Both the position numbers and the translations under genes were made by a program. From NCBI GenBank assembly GCA_031266695.1, contig JAISAK010000340.1:1-6735 (forward strand): a DNA stretch of 6,735 nt, given 5' to 3'. Positions 1 through 6,523 of the stretch are shown here, one piece after another. The stretch is from Treponema sp. (GTDB lineage Bacteria > Spirochaetota > Spirochaetia > Treponematales > Breznakiellaceae). The notes under the pieces were generated by a model. The model was not told the origin of the DNA and did not search any database. It saw nothing but the letters and a program-made list of their open reading frames with translations. Each line of letters opens with the position of its first letter. Positions within the stretch are counted from its first letter, which is position 1.

Positions 1-56
1 TGTTGCGATAGGAATCGGATATTAGTCCGGTAAATTGTTGAAATTAACCGCAGATT
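1..56. other. Leader before the first gene, no clear signal
   Basis: All three plus-strand frames are closed here, with stops at 9-11, 23-25 and 31-33, so no upstream protein runs into the first gene. The frame ending at 23-25 or the one ending at 31-33 could be the tail of an upstream gene, but too little is visible to say. I see no convincing -35/-10 pair and no Shine-Dalgarno-like purine run just before the ATG at 57. The promoter of the block may lie outside the window. Confidence 0.4.
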
Positions 57-1688
57 ATGTTTGATTTACTGCTTAAAAACGCTTTCATTATTGACGGTTC
101 GGGAAGTCCCGGTTTTGCCGGGGATATCGGCGTTAAAGACGGTTTGATAGAAGCCCTTGCGCCCCGGCTTGAAAGCAGTGCCCTTGAGACGATAGATCTC
201 CGCGGCAGGGCTGCCGCTCCCGGCTTCCTCGACATACACCGCCACGCCGACGCGGCGGTTTTCAGGCCGGGTTTCGGAGAAGCGGAGCTTCGCCAGGGGA
301 TCACTACCATCGTAAACGGCAACTGCGGTATGAGCCTTGCCCCCCTGCCCGGGGCGCGGCGGGCCGATATCCTCGGTTTCCTTGCGCCGGTATTGGGATC
401 GCTGCCCGAAGAGGTCCGTTTTGAAACTTTTTCCGAGTATGCGGCGCTGCTGAAAAGCCGGGCCCTGCCCCTTAACTTTGCCATGCTCGCCGGAAGCGGC
501 GCCATGAGGGCGGCCGCGGCAGGCTACGGCCCGGGTCCCGCGCCGTCTGCCGCCGGTACGGAAGCCGCCGGCGCTCCTGATTCGGCTGCCCTGAAAAAGA
601 TACACCTGTACCTTGAAGACGCCCTGGCCGCGGGGGTTCTCGGCGTGTCGGTCGGGCTTTCCTATCTGCCGGATTTGTACTACAGCGCGGCATCTCTGGC
701 CGCGGCCCTGGCGCCCCTGAGTGCCGCCGGCCTTCCCCTGGTGTGTCACGTCCGGGGCGAAGGCGATCTTCTTTACGGTTCCGTCGCGGAGGCGATTGAA
801 ACCGCGCGGCTGCTCAAGGTTCCCCTGCGCATAAGCCACTTCAAATGTATAGGCCGGCGGAACTGGGGAACCCTCCTTGAAAAAACCATTGCCCTTATCG
901 AAAGAAACCGCGCCGGGGGCATGAAGATAGACTGCGATTTCTACCCCTGGACAGCGGGAAGCACCCAGATGATGTGCGTACTGCCGCCGGCTTTTCTTGA
1001 CGGCGGAACGGCCCTGACGGCAAAACGCCTTCGGGATCCGAAGGAACGGGCCGCGTGCCGCAGCCTCCTGCTCAAAGAGGGAGGCGATTTTGAAAATATT
1101 GTTTTAGCCGTCGGCTGGGACAGAATTTTTGTAAGCGGCGTCGAGTCTGAAAAGAACAGGGTTCTGGTGGGAAAAAACATCGCGGAGATCGCCGCGGACA
1201 AGGGCCTCGATCCCTTTGACGCCGCCTTTGATCTTTTGGCGGAAGAAAACTGCAACGTCGCTATGGTTGATTATATCGCCTGCCAGGAGGACATCGACAG
1301 GATTGCCGGCCTTCCCTATGCGAGCATCATTTCCGATTCCCTTTATTCGGAAGGCGGCCGCCCCCACCCGCGTACCGGATCCAATATCTCTATGGTTTTT
1401 CATGAGCTGGTCTGCCGCCGTAAAATATTAAGCGCCGGGGAAGCCGTTCATAAACTGACCGGCCTTCCGGCGGAGGCTATGGGAATTAGGCGCAAGGGCT
1501 TTTTGAGGGCCGGCTGCGACGCGGATATAACCGTGTTCGATCCTGAAAATATTTCTCCCCCCGCGGATTATACGGAGCCTGAAATTTTTACAAGCGGTTT
1601 TGATTATGTTTTTATCGCGGGCCGCAAGGTTATTGAAAAAGATACGCTCAGCGGCACGGCGCCGGGACGCTATACGGGCCGGGAATGA
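57..1688 (+). CDS. N-acyl-D-amino-acid deacylase family amidohydrolase
   Basis: A 543-residue metal-dependent hydrolase predicted to cleave the acyl group from N-acyl-D-amino acids, or a related amide, in the cytoplasm; no signal peptide is visible. The N-terminus (MFDLLLKNAFIIDGSG) is the usual small beta-sandwich start of this family, which supports the ATG at 57 despite the lack of a ribosome binding site. Visible metal and catalytic positions are PGFLDIHRH with H61 and H63, GNCGMSLAP with C90 (matching the metal-binding Cys of D-aminoacylase), CHVRGEGD with H231, RISHFK with H261, and SDS with D427, the expected general base. The C-terminal FLRAGCDADITVFDP closes the beta-sandwich. Length is slightly above the usual 480-530. 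Part of the excess is an Ala/Pro/Gly-rich stretch at about residues 153-175. It is the first gene of the block, 24 bases before the next. Family assignment is firm; D-specificity and substrate are inferred, and a dipeptidase or other amidohydrolase role is possible. Confidence 0.88.
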   Translation: MFDLLLKNAFIIDGSGSPGFAGDIGVKDGLIEALAPRLESSALETIDLRGRAAAPGFLDIHRHADAAVFRPGFGEAELRQGITTIVNGNCGMSLAPLPGARRADILGFLAPVLGSLPEEVRFETFSEYAALLKSRALPLNFAMLAGSGAMRAAAAGYGPGPAPSAAGTEAAGAPDSAALKKIHLYLEDALAAGVLGVSVGLSYLPDLYYSAASLAAALAPLSAAGLPLVCHVRGEGDLLYGSVAEAIETARLLKVPLRISHFKCIGRRNWGTLLEKTIALIERNRAGGMKIDCDFYPWTAGSTQMMCVLPPAFLDGGTALTAKRLRDPKERAACRSLLLKEGGDFENIVLAVGWDRIFVSGVESEKNRVLVGKNIAEIAADKGLDPFDAAFDLLAEENCNVAMVDYIACQEDIDRIAGLPYASIISDSLYSEGGRPHPRTGSNISMVFHELVCRRKILSAGEAVHKLTGLPAEAMGIRRKGFLRAGCDADITVFDPENISPPADYTEPEIFTSGFDYVFIAGRKVIEKDTLSGTAPGRYTGRE

Positions 1689-1700
1689 CGAGACAGCTAC

Positions 1701-1706
1701 AAGGAG
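1701..1706 (+). promoter_or_regulatory. Ribosome binding site of the cysteine-synthase-like gene
   Basis: AAGGAG sits six bases before the ATG at 1713, a good Shine-Dalgarno match at normal spacing. It settles the start of the downstream gene and allows it to be translated independently of the deacylase gene. Confidence 0.8.
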
Positions 1707-1712
1707 CAATTA

Positions 1713-3197
1713 ATGATTGATTTAAGCATTGACAGGCGGGTTTTGGAGAAAAACATCGGCAAGGCAAGGGAAAAGGGAATTATCGTGCCCACCTTTGCGC
1801 AGATGAAAGATCCCCGGAAAACGCCGGAACGGATAAAAGAAAGGCTTGCGAAGATCGGCCTGTGGGATATTGATCCGGCGAATCTGTTCCGTGTTACCTG
1901 GAAAAACGAGCCGAAGGAATCCGGCGGCCTTTTCGGCGGGCCGAATTTTATCGAGCTCCCTCCGAAGCTTACCGGAGTGGATGCCCGTATCATCTGTCTG
2001 GTGGGGAAGTTCTTTCCTACCGGCTGCCACAAGGTAGGCGCCTCCTTTGGGTGCCTGGCACCCCGCCTGGTAACCGGCCAGTTCGACGCGGTAAATCAGA
2101 AGGCGGTGTGGCCTTCTACCGGCAACTATTGCCGGGGCGGCGCTTTCAATTCAAAGCTCCTTGCCGTGGACGGCGTGGCCATACTCCCCCAGGGCATGAG
2201 CCGCGAGCGCTTTGACTGGCTTAAAACCGTCGCCGCCGAGATCATTGCCACGCCGGGGACGGAGTCGAATGTAAAAGAAATTTTCGACAAGGTACACGAG
2301 CTCAAGGCGACCCGGAAGGACGTGCTGATTTTCAACCAGTTTGAAGAGATGGGGAATTACCTCTGGCATTACAATGTTACCGGTTCCGCAATCGCCGCCG
2401 CCTTTGAGGATATCCTGAAACGGGGGGGCGCGGAGGCCGGCAGCAATTTCGCCGGAGTCTGCTTTACCTCGGGTTCCGCCGGAACCCTTGCCTCCGGGGA
2501 TTATCTCAAGCAGAAGTATCCCGGCAGCAGAATAGCCGCGGGCGAAGCCCTGCAGTGTCCTACTATTCTCAACAACGGCTTCGGCTCCCACCGTATCGAA
2601 GGTATCGGCGACAAGCACATCCCCTGGGTGCATAATGTGAAGAACACCGACATGGCAATCGCCATTGACGACGCCGACTGTATGGCCCTGCTCCGCCTCT
2701 TTAACGAAGAGGCCGGAAAGGAATATCTGATTCGGGAAGCCGGCCTGAGCGGGGAGCAGTTTGATTCCCTTGCCCTCATGGGAATTTCCGGCATTGCCAA
2801 TATGCTCTGCTGCATCAAGTTCGCCCGGTATTATGAATTAACCGCGAATGATGTGGTTGCCACGGTGTTGACCGATTCGATTGATATGTACCGCTCGCGG
2901 CTCGCCGAGCTTCTGGAAGAGGAGGGGCCCTATACAAAACTCAGGGCCGCGGCGGATTTTGCTTCCATCCTCAAGGCCGCGGGGACAGACAATATGCTGG
3001 AGCTTGGCTATGCCGAGCGCAAGCGGGTACACAACCTCAAGTACTACACCTGGGTGGAGCAGCAAGGCCGCAGCGCCGGGGAGCTTAATGATCAATGGTA
3101 TCATCAGGAAAAAAGTTTTCAGGCCGTGCAGAATCAGGCGGATGAAATCGACGCGCTTATTGACGAGTTCAACGCAAAAACGGGGCTGCTGAAATGA
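1713..3197 (+). CDS. Uncharacterised PLP-dependent enzyme, cysteine synthase fold
   Basis: A 494-residue fold-type II PLP enzyme, longer than ordinary cysteine synthase (about 310). Residues 1-90 are an N-terminal extension with no domain I can name. The likely PLP lysine is K107 in TGCHKVGASFG. The substrate carboxylate loop is PSTGNYCRGGA (S135-Y139), replacing the SGNHG/TSGNT type of classical enzymes. The cofactor phosphate loop is SGSAGTLASGDYLK (G254-T258), followed by EALQCPT and HRIEGIGDKHIPWVHN, which matches the HKIQGIGAGFIP stretch of cysteine synthases. This layout matches proteins named 'pyridoxal-5'-phosphate-dependent protein subunit beta' in databases, whose reaction I do not know to have been shown. 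It probably catalyses beta-elimination or beta-replacement on an amino acid in the cytoplasm. It has its own ribosome binding site and overlaps the next gene by ATGA, so the two products are probably made together. Cysteine synthase itself is unlikely given the altered substrate loop and long extension. Confidence 0.85.
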   Translation: MIDLSIDRRVLEKNIGKAREKGIIVPTFAQMKDPRKTPERIKERLAKIGLWDIDPANLFRVTWKNEPKESGGLFGGPNFIELPPKLTGVDARIICLVGKFFPTGCHKVGASFGCLAPRLVTGQFDAVNQKAVWPSTGNYCRGGAFNSKLLAVDGVAILPQGMSRERFDWLKTVAAEIIATPGTESNVKEIFDKVHELKATRKDVLIFNQFEEMGNYLWHYNVTGSAIAAAFEDILKRGGAEAGSNFAGVCFTSGSAGTLASGDYLKQKYPGSRIAAGEALQCPTILNNGFGSHRIEGIGDKHIPWVHNVKNTDMAIAIDDADCMALLRLFNEEAGKEYLIREAGLSGEQFDSLALMGISGIANMLCCIKFARYYELTANDVVATVLTDSIDMYRSRLAELLEEEGPYTKLRAAADFASILKAAGTDNMLELGYAERKRVHNLKYYTWVEQQGRSAGELNDQWYHQEKSFQAVQNQADEIDALIDEFNAKTGLLK

Positions 3198-4570
3198 ACA
3201 ACGTCAAGGCCGCGGTCTGTTTTTCCTGCGGCGCGGAATACGAAGCGGGCAATGATACCTACGCCTGTAAAAAGTGCGGCGGCGTACTTGAAATAGTGTA
3301 CGATTACGATTATATCAAAACGCGGGTAGATCCCGAAAAAATTTCCGCCCGCGGGGAATTCTCCCTTTGGCGCTATCTTGAATTCCTCCCCCTTGAGGAG
3401 GGATCGGCGCTTGGCCCCCTGCGTGTCGGCTGGTCGCCCCTGTACCGGACGGAGAAGCTTGGCGAAGCGCTGGGTCTTTCAAATCTCTACATTAAAGACG
3501 ACGGCCTTAACCCGACTTCAAGTCTCAAGGACAGGGCTTCGGCTGTCGCCGTGGTCAGGGCCGCCAGGGCAGGCAAGGACACGGTGGCCTGTTCCTCCAC
3601 GGGAAATGCGGCATCCTCCCTTGCGGGGGCGGCGGCGGCTATGGGACTCAAGTCCTTCATCTTTGTGCCCGAACGCGCGCCCCAGGGCAAAGTGACCCAG
3701 CTCCTCATCTTCGGCGCAACCGTCATCAGCGTTAGGGGAAATTACGAGGATACCTTCAGGCTCTCCGCCGAGGCCATTGAAAAATACGGCTGGTACAACC
3801 GTAACGCCGCGATCAATCCCTATCTTTCGGAGGGGAAGAAAACCGTTTCCTTTGAGATCGCCGAACAGCTCGGCAGCCTTCTGCGCAAGGCCGGTGCGGC
3901 GCGCGGCGGTTCCGGGGCGGTTCCGGCAAAGGCTTTCGCCGCTCCCGACTATGTGGCGGTTTCCGTGGGCGACGGCTGCACCATTGCCGGCGTGTGGAAG
4001 GGCTTCAAGGATCTCTACGCCGCGGGCTTTATCGACAAGCTGCCCCGGCTTATCAGTGTGCAGGCTTCGGGCTGCTGCCCCATAAACCGCGCCTTTGAAG
4101 CCAACGGGCCGATTGAGCGGATGGAAGAAAACACCCTGGCCGACAGCATCGCCGTGGGCGTTCCCCGGAACGGCGGCAAAGCCCTTGCCGCCCTCCGCGA
4201 ATCCGGGGGCCTTGCCGTCAATGTCAGCGACGACGAAATCCTTGCGGCCATGCGGCTCCTCGGAAAGACCGCCGGTATCTTCGGCGAACCCGCGGGCGTC
4301 ACCGGTACGGCGGGGCTTAAAAAGGCTGTCGAGCGGAAACTTATCCCCTCAGGCGCGGTGGTGGTTTCGGTAGTAACCGGCAACGGCCTCAAGGACGTGG
4401 CTTCCGCACAGCGCGCCGCGGGCATCGGTGCGTTAGACGCAAGCAGCGGCGGTTCCGGGGGCGGCGCGCCGGGAGCCGCGGGCGGAGGCGGCCCGGCCGC
4501 GTTGCTGCGCATTGCTCCTGAAATGAAGCTGCTGGAGAAAGAATTCGCCCGGCGGGGGATCCGGGTCTAA
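3194..4570 (+). CDS. Threonine-synthase-like PLP enzyme with zinc ribbon
   Basis: A 458-residue fold-type II PLP enzyme. The N-terminus has a CxxC-x12-CxxC zinc ribbon (C9, C12, C25, C28) as in many archaeal-type threonine synthases. K112 in NPTSSLKDRAS is the Schiff-base lysine; the usual form is NPTGSFKDR. STGNA (135-139) binds the substrate carboxylate region. NPYLSEGKKTVSFEIAEQLG and the WKGF-DL-GFIDKLPRLISVQASG stretch are typical of threonine synthase. The phosphate loop reads GDGCT (259-263) rather than the common GNGGN, and the late motif is GEPAG (364-368) rather than EPASA. Threonine synthase converts O-phosphohomoserine to threonine; relatives include cysteate synthase. No other threonine pathway gene is visible here, so a paralogue with another substrate is plausible. 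Two Gly/Ala-rich inserts lie at about residues 231-253 and 415-436. There is no clear ribosome binding site; the start overlaps the previous stop (ATGA), which suggests translational coupling. Confidence 0.85.
   Translation: MNNVKAAVCFSCGAEYEAGNDTYACKKCGGVLEIVYDYDYIKTRVDPEKISARGEFSLWRYLEFLPLEEGSALGPLRVGWSPLYRTEKLGEALGLSNLYIKDDGLNPTSSLKDRASAVAVVRAARAGKDTVACSSTGNAASSLAGAAAAMGLKSFIFVPERAPQGKVTQLLIFGATVISVRGNYEDTFRLSAEAIEKYGWYNRNAAINPYLSEGKKTVSFEIAEQLGSLLRKAGAARGGSGAVPAKAFAAPDYVAVSVGDGCTIAGVWKGFKDLYAAGFIDKLPRLISVQASGCCPINRAFEANGPIERMEENTLADSIAVGVPRNGGKALAALRESGGLAVNVSDDEILAAMRLLGKTAGIFGEPAGVTGTAGLKKAVERKLIPSGAVVVSVVTGNGLKDVASAQRAAGIGALDASSGGSGGGAPGAAGGGGPAALLRIAPEMKLLEKEFARRGIRV
3903..3917 (+). 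repeat. 15-bp direct repeat, copy 1
   Basis: GCGGCGGTTCCGGGG, identical to 4446-4460. It lies in the first Gly/Ala-rich insert of the threonine-synthase-like gene and encodes GGSG in the same reading frame as copy 2. The inner decamer GCGGTTCCGG occurs at 3906-3915 and again at 3917-3926, giving an 11-base period. Chance resemblance of GC-rich linker codons is possible. Confidence 0.6.
4446..4460 (+). repeat. 15-bp direct repeat, copy 2
   Basis: Exact copy of 3903-3917, in the second Gly-rich insert near the C-terminus of the same gene. It again encodes GGSG in frame, and the inner decamer is at 4449-4458. The surrounding 60 bases (4441-4500) have 53 G or C. Confidence 0.6.
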
Positions 4571-4580
4571 TCCCCGTAAA

Positions 4581-4587
4581 AAGGAGG
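4581..4587 (+). promoter_or_regulatory. Ribosome binding site of the dehydrogenase gene
   Basis: AAGGAGG, a near-complete Shine-Dalgarno sequence, five bases before the ATG at 4593. It is the strongest in the window and fixes the start, which is also required to keep the N-terminal GIIGGSGQLG nucleotide-binding motif. Confidence 0.85.
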
Positions 4588-4592
4588 CTGTA

Positions 4593-5507
4593 ATGAAACT
4601 CGGAATAATCGGCGGAAGCGGCCAGCTTGGTTCCACGACAGCTTTTCTCGCCGGCGTTAGGGGCCTGTTTTCGGAAATTAAACTGGCGGATATCAATAAA
4701 AACCTTCTGAAAAGCCATGTTTTGGATATGAATCAAGCCTTAACCGCCGAATCGAATACCCGGGTCAGCCTGGCTGAATATGCCGATCTTGCCGGCTGCG
4801 ACATTCTTCTGCTTACCGCGGCTCTTCCCGAAAGAAGCGTTTCGTCAAGGAATGATTACCTCAAGGGAAACGTGGAAATTGTACAAGGGGTCTGCGATTC
4901 ATTAAAAAAATACTGCGATGAAAAAATATTTATCACCGCGACGAATCCGATAGATATATGCAATTATAAGGCCTATTCGTTTTTGAAATGGAACAGAAAT
5001 AAATTTATCGGCTTCTGTTCCAATGATACGCTGCGCTTAAAATGGGCAATTTCCAATTTGTTGAAGGTAGGCTTTGATCGGGTCGAAGCCCTTTGTATCG
5101 GCGAGCACGGCGAGGGGCAGATTCCCCTGTTTGACCGGGTTTTCGTAGACGGCGCGCAAAAGGTTTTAAGCCCCGGACAGATTGCCGGAGTGAAGGAACT
5201 GATCGGCAATTGGTTCGCGGATTACCAGAAGCTTCAATCCGGCCGAAGCCCCGGCTGGACTTCCGCGGCCGGCCTTGCCGTAATTCTTCGGGCCCTGGTT
5301 GAAGGTTCCGAAAAGCCCCTGCCCTGTTCGGCGATCCTGGACGGAGAATTCAACGAGCGCGGGCTGAGCATAGGCGTTCCGTGCAGACTCGGGAAAAACG
5401 GAATTGAAGAGATCGTACAGATTGAATTGCGGGATCGGGACGAAAAAAAATTCAGGGAAACGGCCGATAAAATCCGTATGCTCCTCGGCGGGGCGGGCGG
5501 GCCCTGA
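4593..5507 (+). CDS. Malate/lactate dehydrogenase family 2-hydroxyacid dehydrogenase
   Basis: A 304-residue NAD-dependent dehydrogenase that should interconvert a 2-oxo acid and an L-2-hydroxy acid in the cytoplasm. The length is normal for the family. The Rossmann motif is GGSGQLG (G8-x-G10-x-x-G13), and D33 after the second strand favours NAD over NADP. The catalytic set is complete: R86 on the mobile loop (lactate dehydrogenase R109), N118 in TNPID, D145 and R148 in NDTLR (D168 and R171), and H172 in GEHGEGQIP (H195). The C-terminal half (LPCSAILDGEF, GVPCRLGKNGIEEIVQIEL) resembles lactate-dehydrogenase-like malate dehydrogenases. The residue deciding between lactate (Gln102) and malate (Arg102) aligns by eye with E80, so neither substrate can be assumed. 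Base composition is lower in GC than its neighbours: 65 of 180 bases in 4861-5040 are G or C. An A8 run lies at 5443-5450 near the 3' end. It starts 22 bases after the threonine-synthase-like gene and is followed ten bases later by a transporter. Confidence 0.87.
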   Translation: MKLGIIGGSGQLGSTTAFLAGVRGLFSEIKLADINKNLLKSHVLDMNQALTAESNTRVSLAEYADLAGCDILLLTAALPERSVSSRNDYLKGNVEIVQGVCDSLKKYCDEKIFITATNPIDICNYKAYSFLKWNRNKFIGFCSNDTLRLKWAISNLLKVGFDRVEALCIGEHGEGQIPLFDRVFVDGAQKVLSPGQIAGVKELIGNWFADYQKLQSGRSPGWTSAAGLAVILRALVEGSEKPLPCSAILDGEFNERGLSIGVPCRLGKNGIEEIVQIELRDRDEKKFRETADKIRMLLGGAGGP

Positions 5508-5517
5508 TACCGAATCC

Positions 5518-6426
5518 ATGAGTGAACGGCGGCTTGCTCTTGCGGCGATTATTTCCTGTACCCTTTTCTGGGGCTTTTCCTTTATTTCGATTAAGATCGC
5601 GGTTGCGGTATTTCCGCCCATGTCCCTGGGGCTTATCCGCTTTGCCGTGTCCCTTGTGTTTCTTTATTTCATCAAGCTTCGCCTTGCGCCCGATGAAAAG
5701 CTGCGCCCCCGGGACCTTCCCCTGCTCCTTGGAGCGGGCTTCAGCGGCGTTACGCTTTACTTCTTCTGCGAGAACAACGGGGTTGCTATGGTTACCGCTT
5801 CGGAGGCGTCGATTGCCATTGGGGCCGTACCGGTGCTTACCATGACGGCCGAATGGCTTGGGGCAAAACTGGCCCGGCAGCCGGCCTCTATCCGCGGAAG
5901 TCAATGGCTTGGCGCGCTTGTTTCCATTGCCGGCGTCTGGCTTGTGGCGGGCGTATCCCTGGCTCTTTCCGGCAGCATCGCCGGCTATATGTTCATGGCC
6001 GGGGCGGCTCTGTGCTGGGTGGCCTACTCCTTCCTTACCCGCCCTCTTTTCAGCCGTTGTTCGCGGATTTACATTGTGTACTGGCAATCGGTTTTCGGCT
6101 TTATCGGCTTTGTCCCTTTCTCCGTTTTTGAATTTTCCCGCTGGGGCCGGCCCGGTTTGGCCGTTGTCCTGCATATCGCGTTTTTGGGGATCGGCTGTTC
6201 GGCCCTGGGCTACTGGTTCTACGTCCGCGGCCTTGAAACCCTCGGCATGGGAGTTACCGCGGTCTTTATCAACCTTATCCCCGTGGTTACGGTTATCGGC
6301 GGCTTTTTTATCCTTGGCGATCGCCTTGCCCCTTTGCAGTGGCTTGGCGCGGGGCTGGTAATTTCCGGCGTATACCTGGCAACGCGCGAAAGGCGGCCTC
6401 CGCCTTCGACATCAGGGACGAAATAG
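5518..6426 (+). CDS. EamA/DMT-family transporter
   Basis: A 302-residue inner-membrane protein with about ten hydrophobic segments, arranged as two EamA repeats (roughly residues 5-140 and 153-288), the standard size and layout of drug/metabolite transporters. Recognisable features are the first helix with LFWGFSFISIKIA, the NNGVAMVTASEASIAIGAVPV segment ending repeat one, and the end of repeat two with INLIPVVTVIGGFFILGDRL followed by QWLGAGLVISGVYLATR. The family exports amino acids and other small metabolites; the substrate cannot be read from sequence. The ATG at 5518 is chosen because it directly precedes the first helix and lies ten bases after the previous stop. No Shine-Dalgarno is evident, so translation probably depends on the upstream gene. 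The same frame is open back to a TTG at 5404, but that start would overlap the dehydrogenase gene by 104 bases and add a non-hydrophobic, basic tail, so it is unlikely. It is the last gene of the block and probably moves the product or substrate of the enzymes. Confidence 0.88.
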   Translation: MSERRLALAAIISCTLFWGFSFISIKIAVAVFPPMSLGLIRFAVSLVFLYFIKLRLAPDEKLRPRDLPLLLGAGFSGVTLYFFCENNGVAMVTASEASIAIGAVPVLTMTAEWLGAKLARQPASIRGSQWLGALVSIAGVWLVAGVSLALSGSIAGYMFMAGAALCWVAYSFLTRPLFSRCSRIYIVYWQSVFGFIGFVPFSVFEFSRWGRPGLAVVLHIAFLGIGCSALGYWFYVRGLETLGMGVTAVFINLIPVVTVIGGFFILGDRLAPLQWLGAGLVISGVYLATRERRPPPSTSGTK

Positions 6427-6523
6427 AGTATAAAACAGAAGAAGTCGAAAAAGTAAAAGAAGGATTTAACAGCGGGAAATAATCCAGTCGATAAGGTCCG
6501 GTTCGTCAATAGGGACAGCCGCT
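6427..6523. other. Convergent intergenic gap
   Basis: This 97-base stretch lies between the ends of the transporter gene and the oppositely oriented antitoxin gene. It begins with an A-rich, purine-rich run (6427-6465). I find no hairpin followed by a T run on either strand, so no terminator is called. On the minus strand one frame stays open from the antitoxin end to a stop at 6466-6468, described in the findings. Confidence 0.5.

Noticed and set aside
1..56. Possible promoter with TTGAAA at 38-43
   Set aside because: It is only 13 bases from the start codon with no room for a -10 element; no other hexamer pair at proper spacing was convincing.
66..839. Long open frame on the minus strand inside the deacylase gene
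   Set aside because: It is antisense to a gene with clear conserved motifs, its translation is Arg/Gly-rich without recognisable domains, and such frames are expected opposite GC-rich coding DNA.
1028..1044. Perfect 7-bp inverted repeat around GGATCC
   Set aside because: It is inside the deacylase coding sequence with no T run and no repeated copies; probably chance in GC-rich DNA.
2471..2487. Perfect 7-bp inverted repeat with a 3-base loop
   Set aside because: It falls on the codons of the conserved SGSAGT phosphate loop, so the sequence is explained by protein constraint.
4015..4512. 165-codon minus-strand frame inside the threonine-synthase-like gene
   Set aside because: It is Pro/Ala-rich low-complexity translation opposite the GC-rich C-terminal region and shows no family signature.
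5452..6174. 240-codon minus-strand frame opposite the transporter gene
   Set aside because: It is highly charged and repetitive in Gly, Lys and Arg, as expected for the antisense of hydrophobic membrane codons; it has no domain.
6390..6406. Inverted repeat (7-bp arms, 3-base loop) near the end of the transporter gene, considered as a terminator
   Set aside because: It lies within the coding sequence before the stop and is not followed by a T run on either strand.
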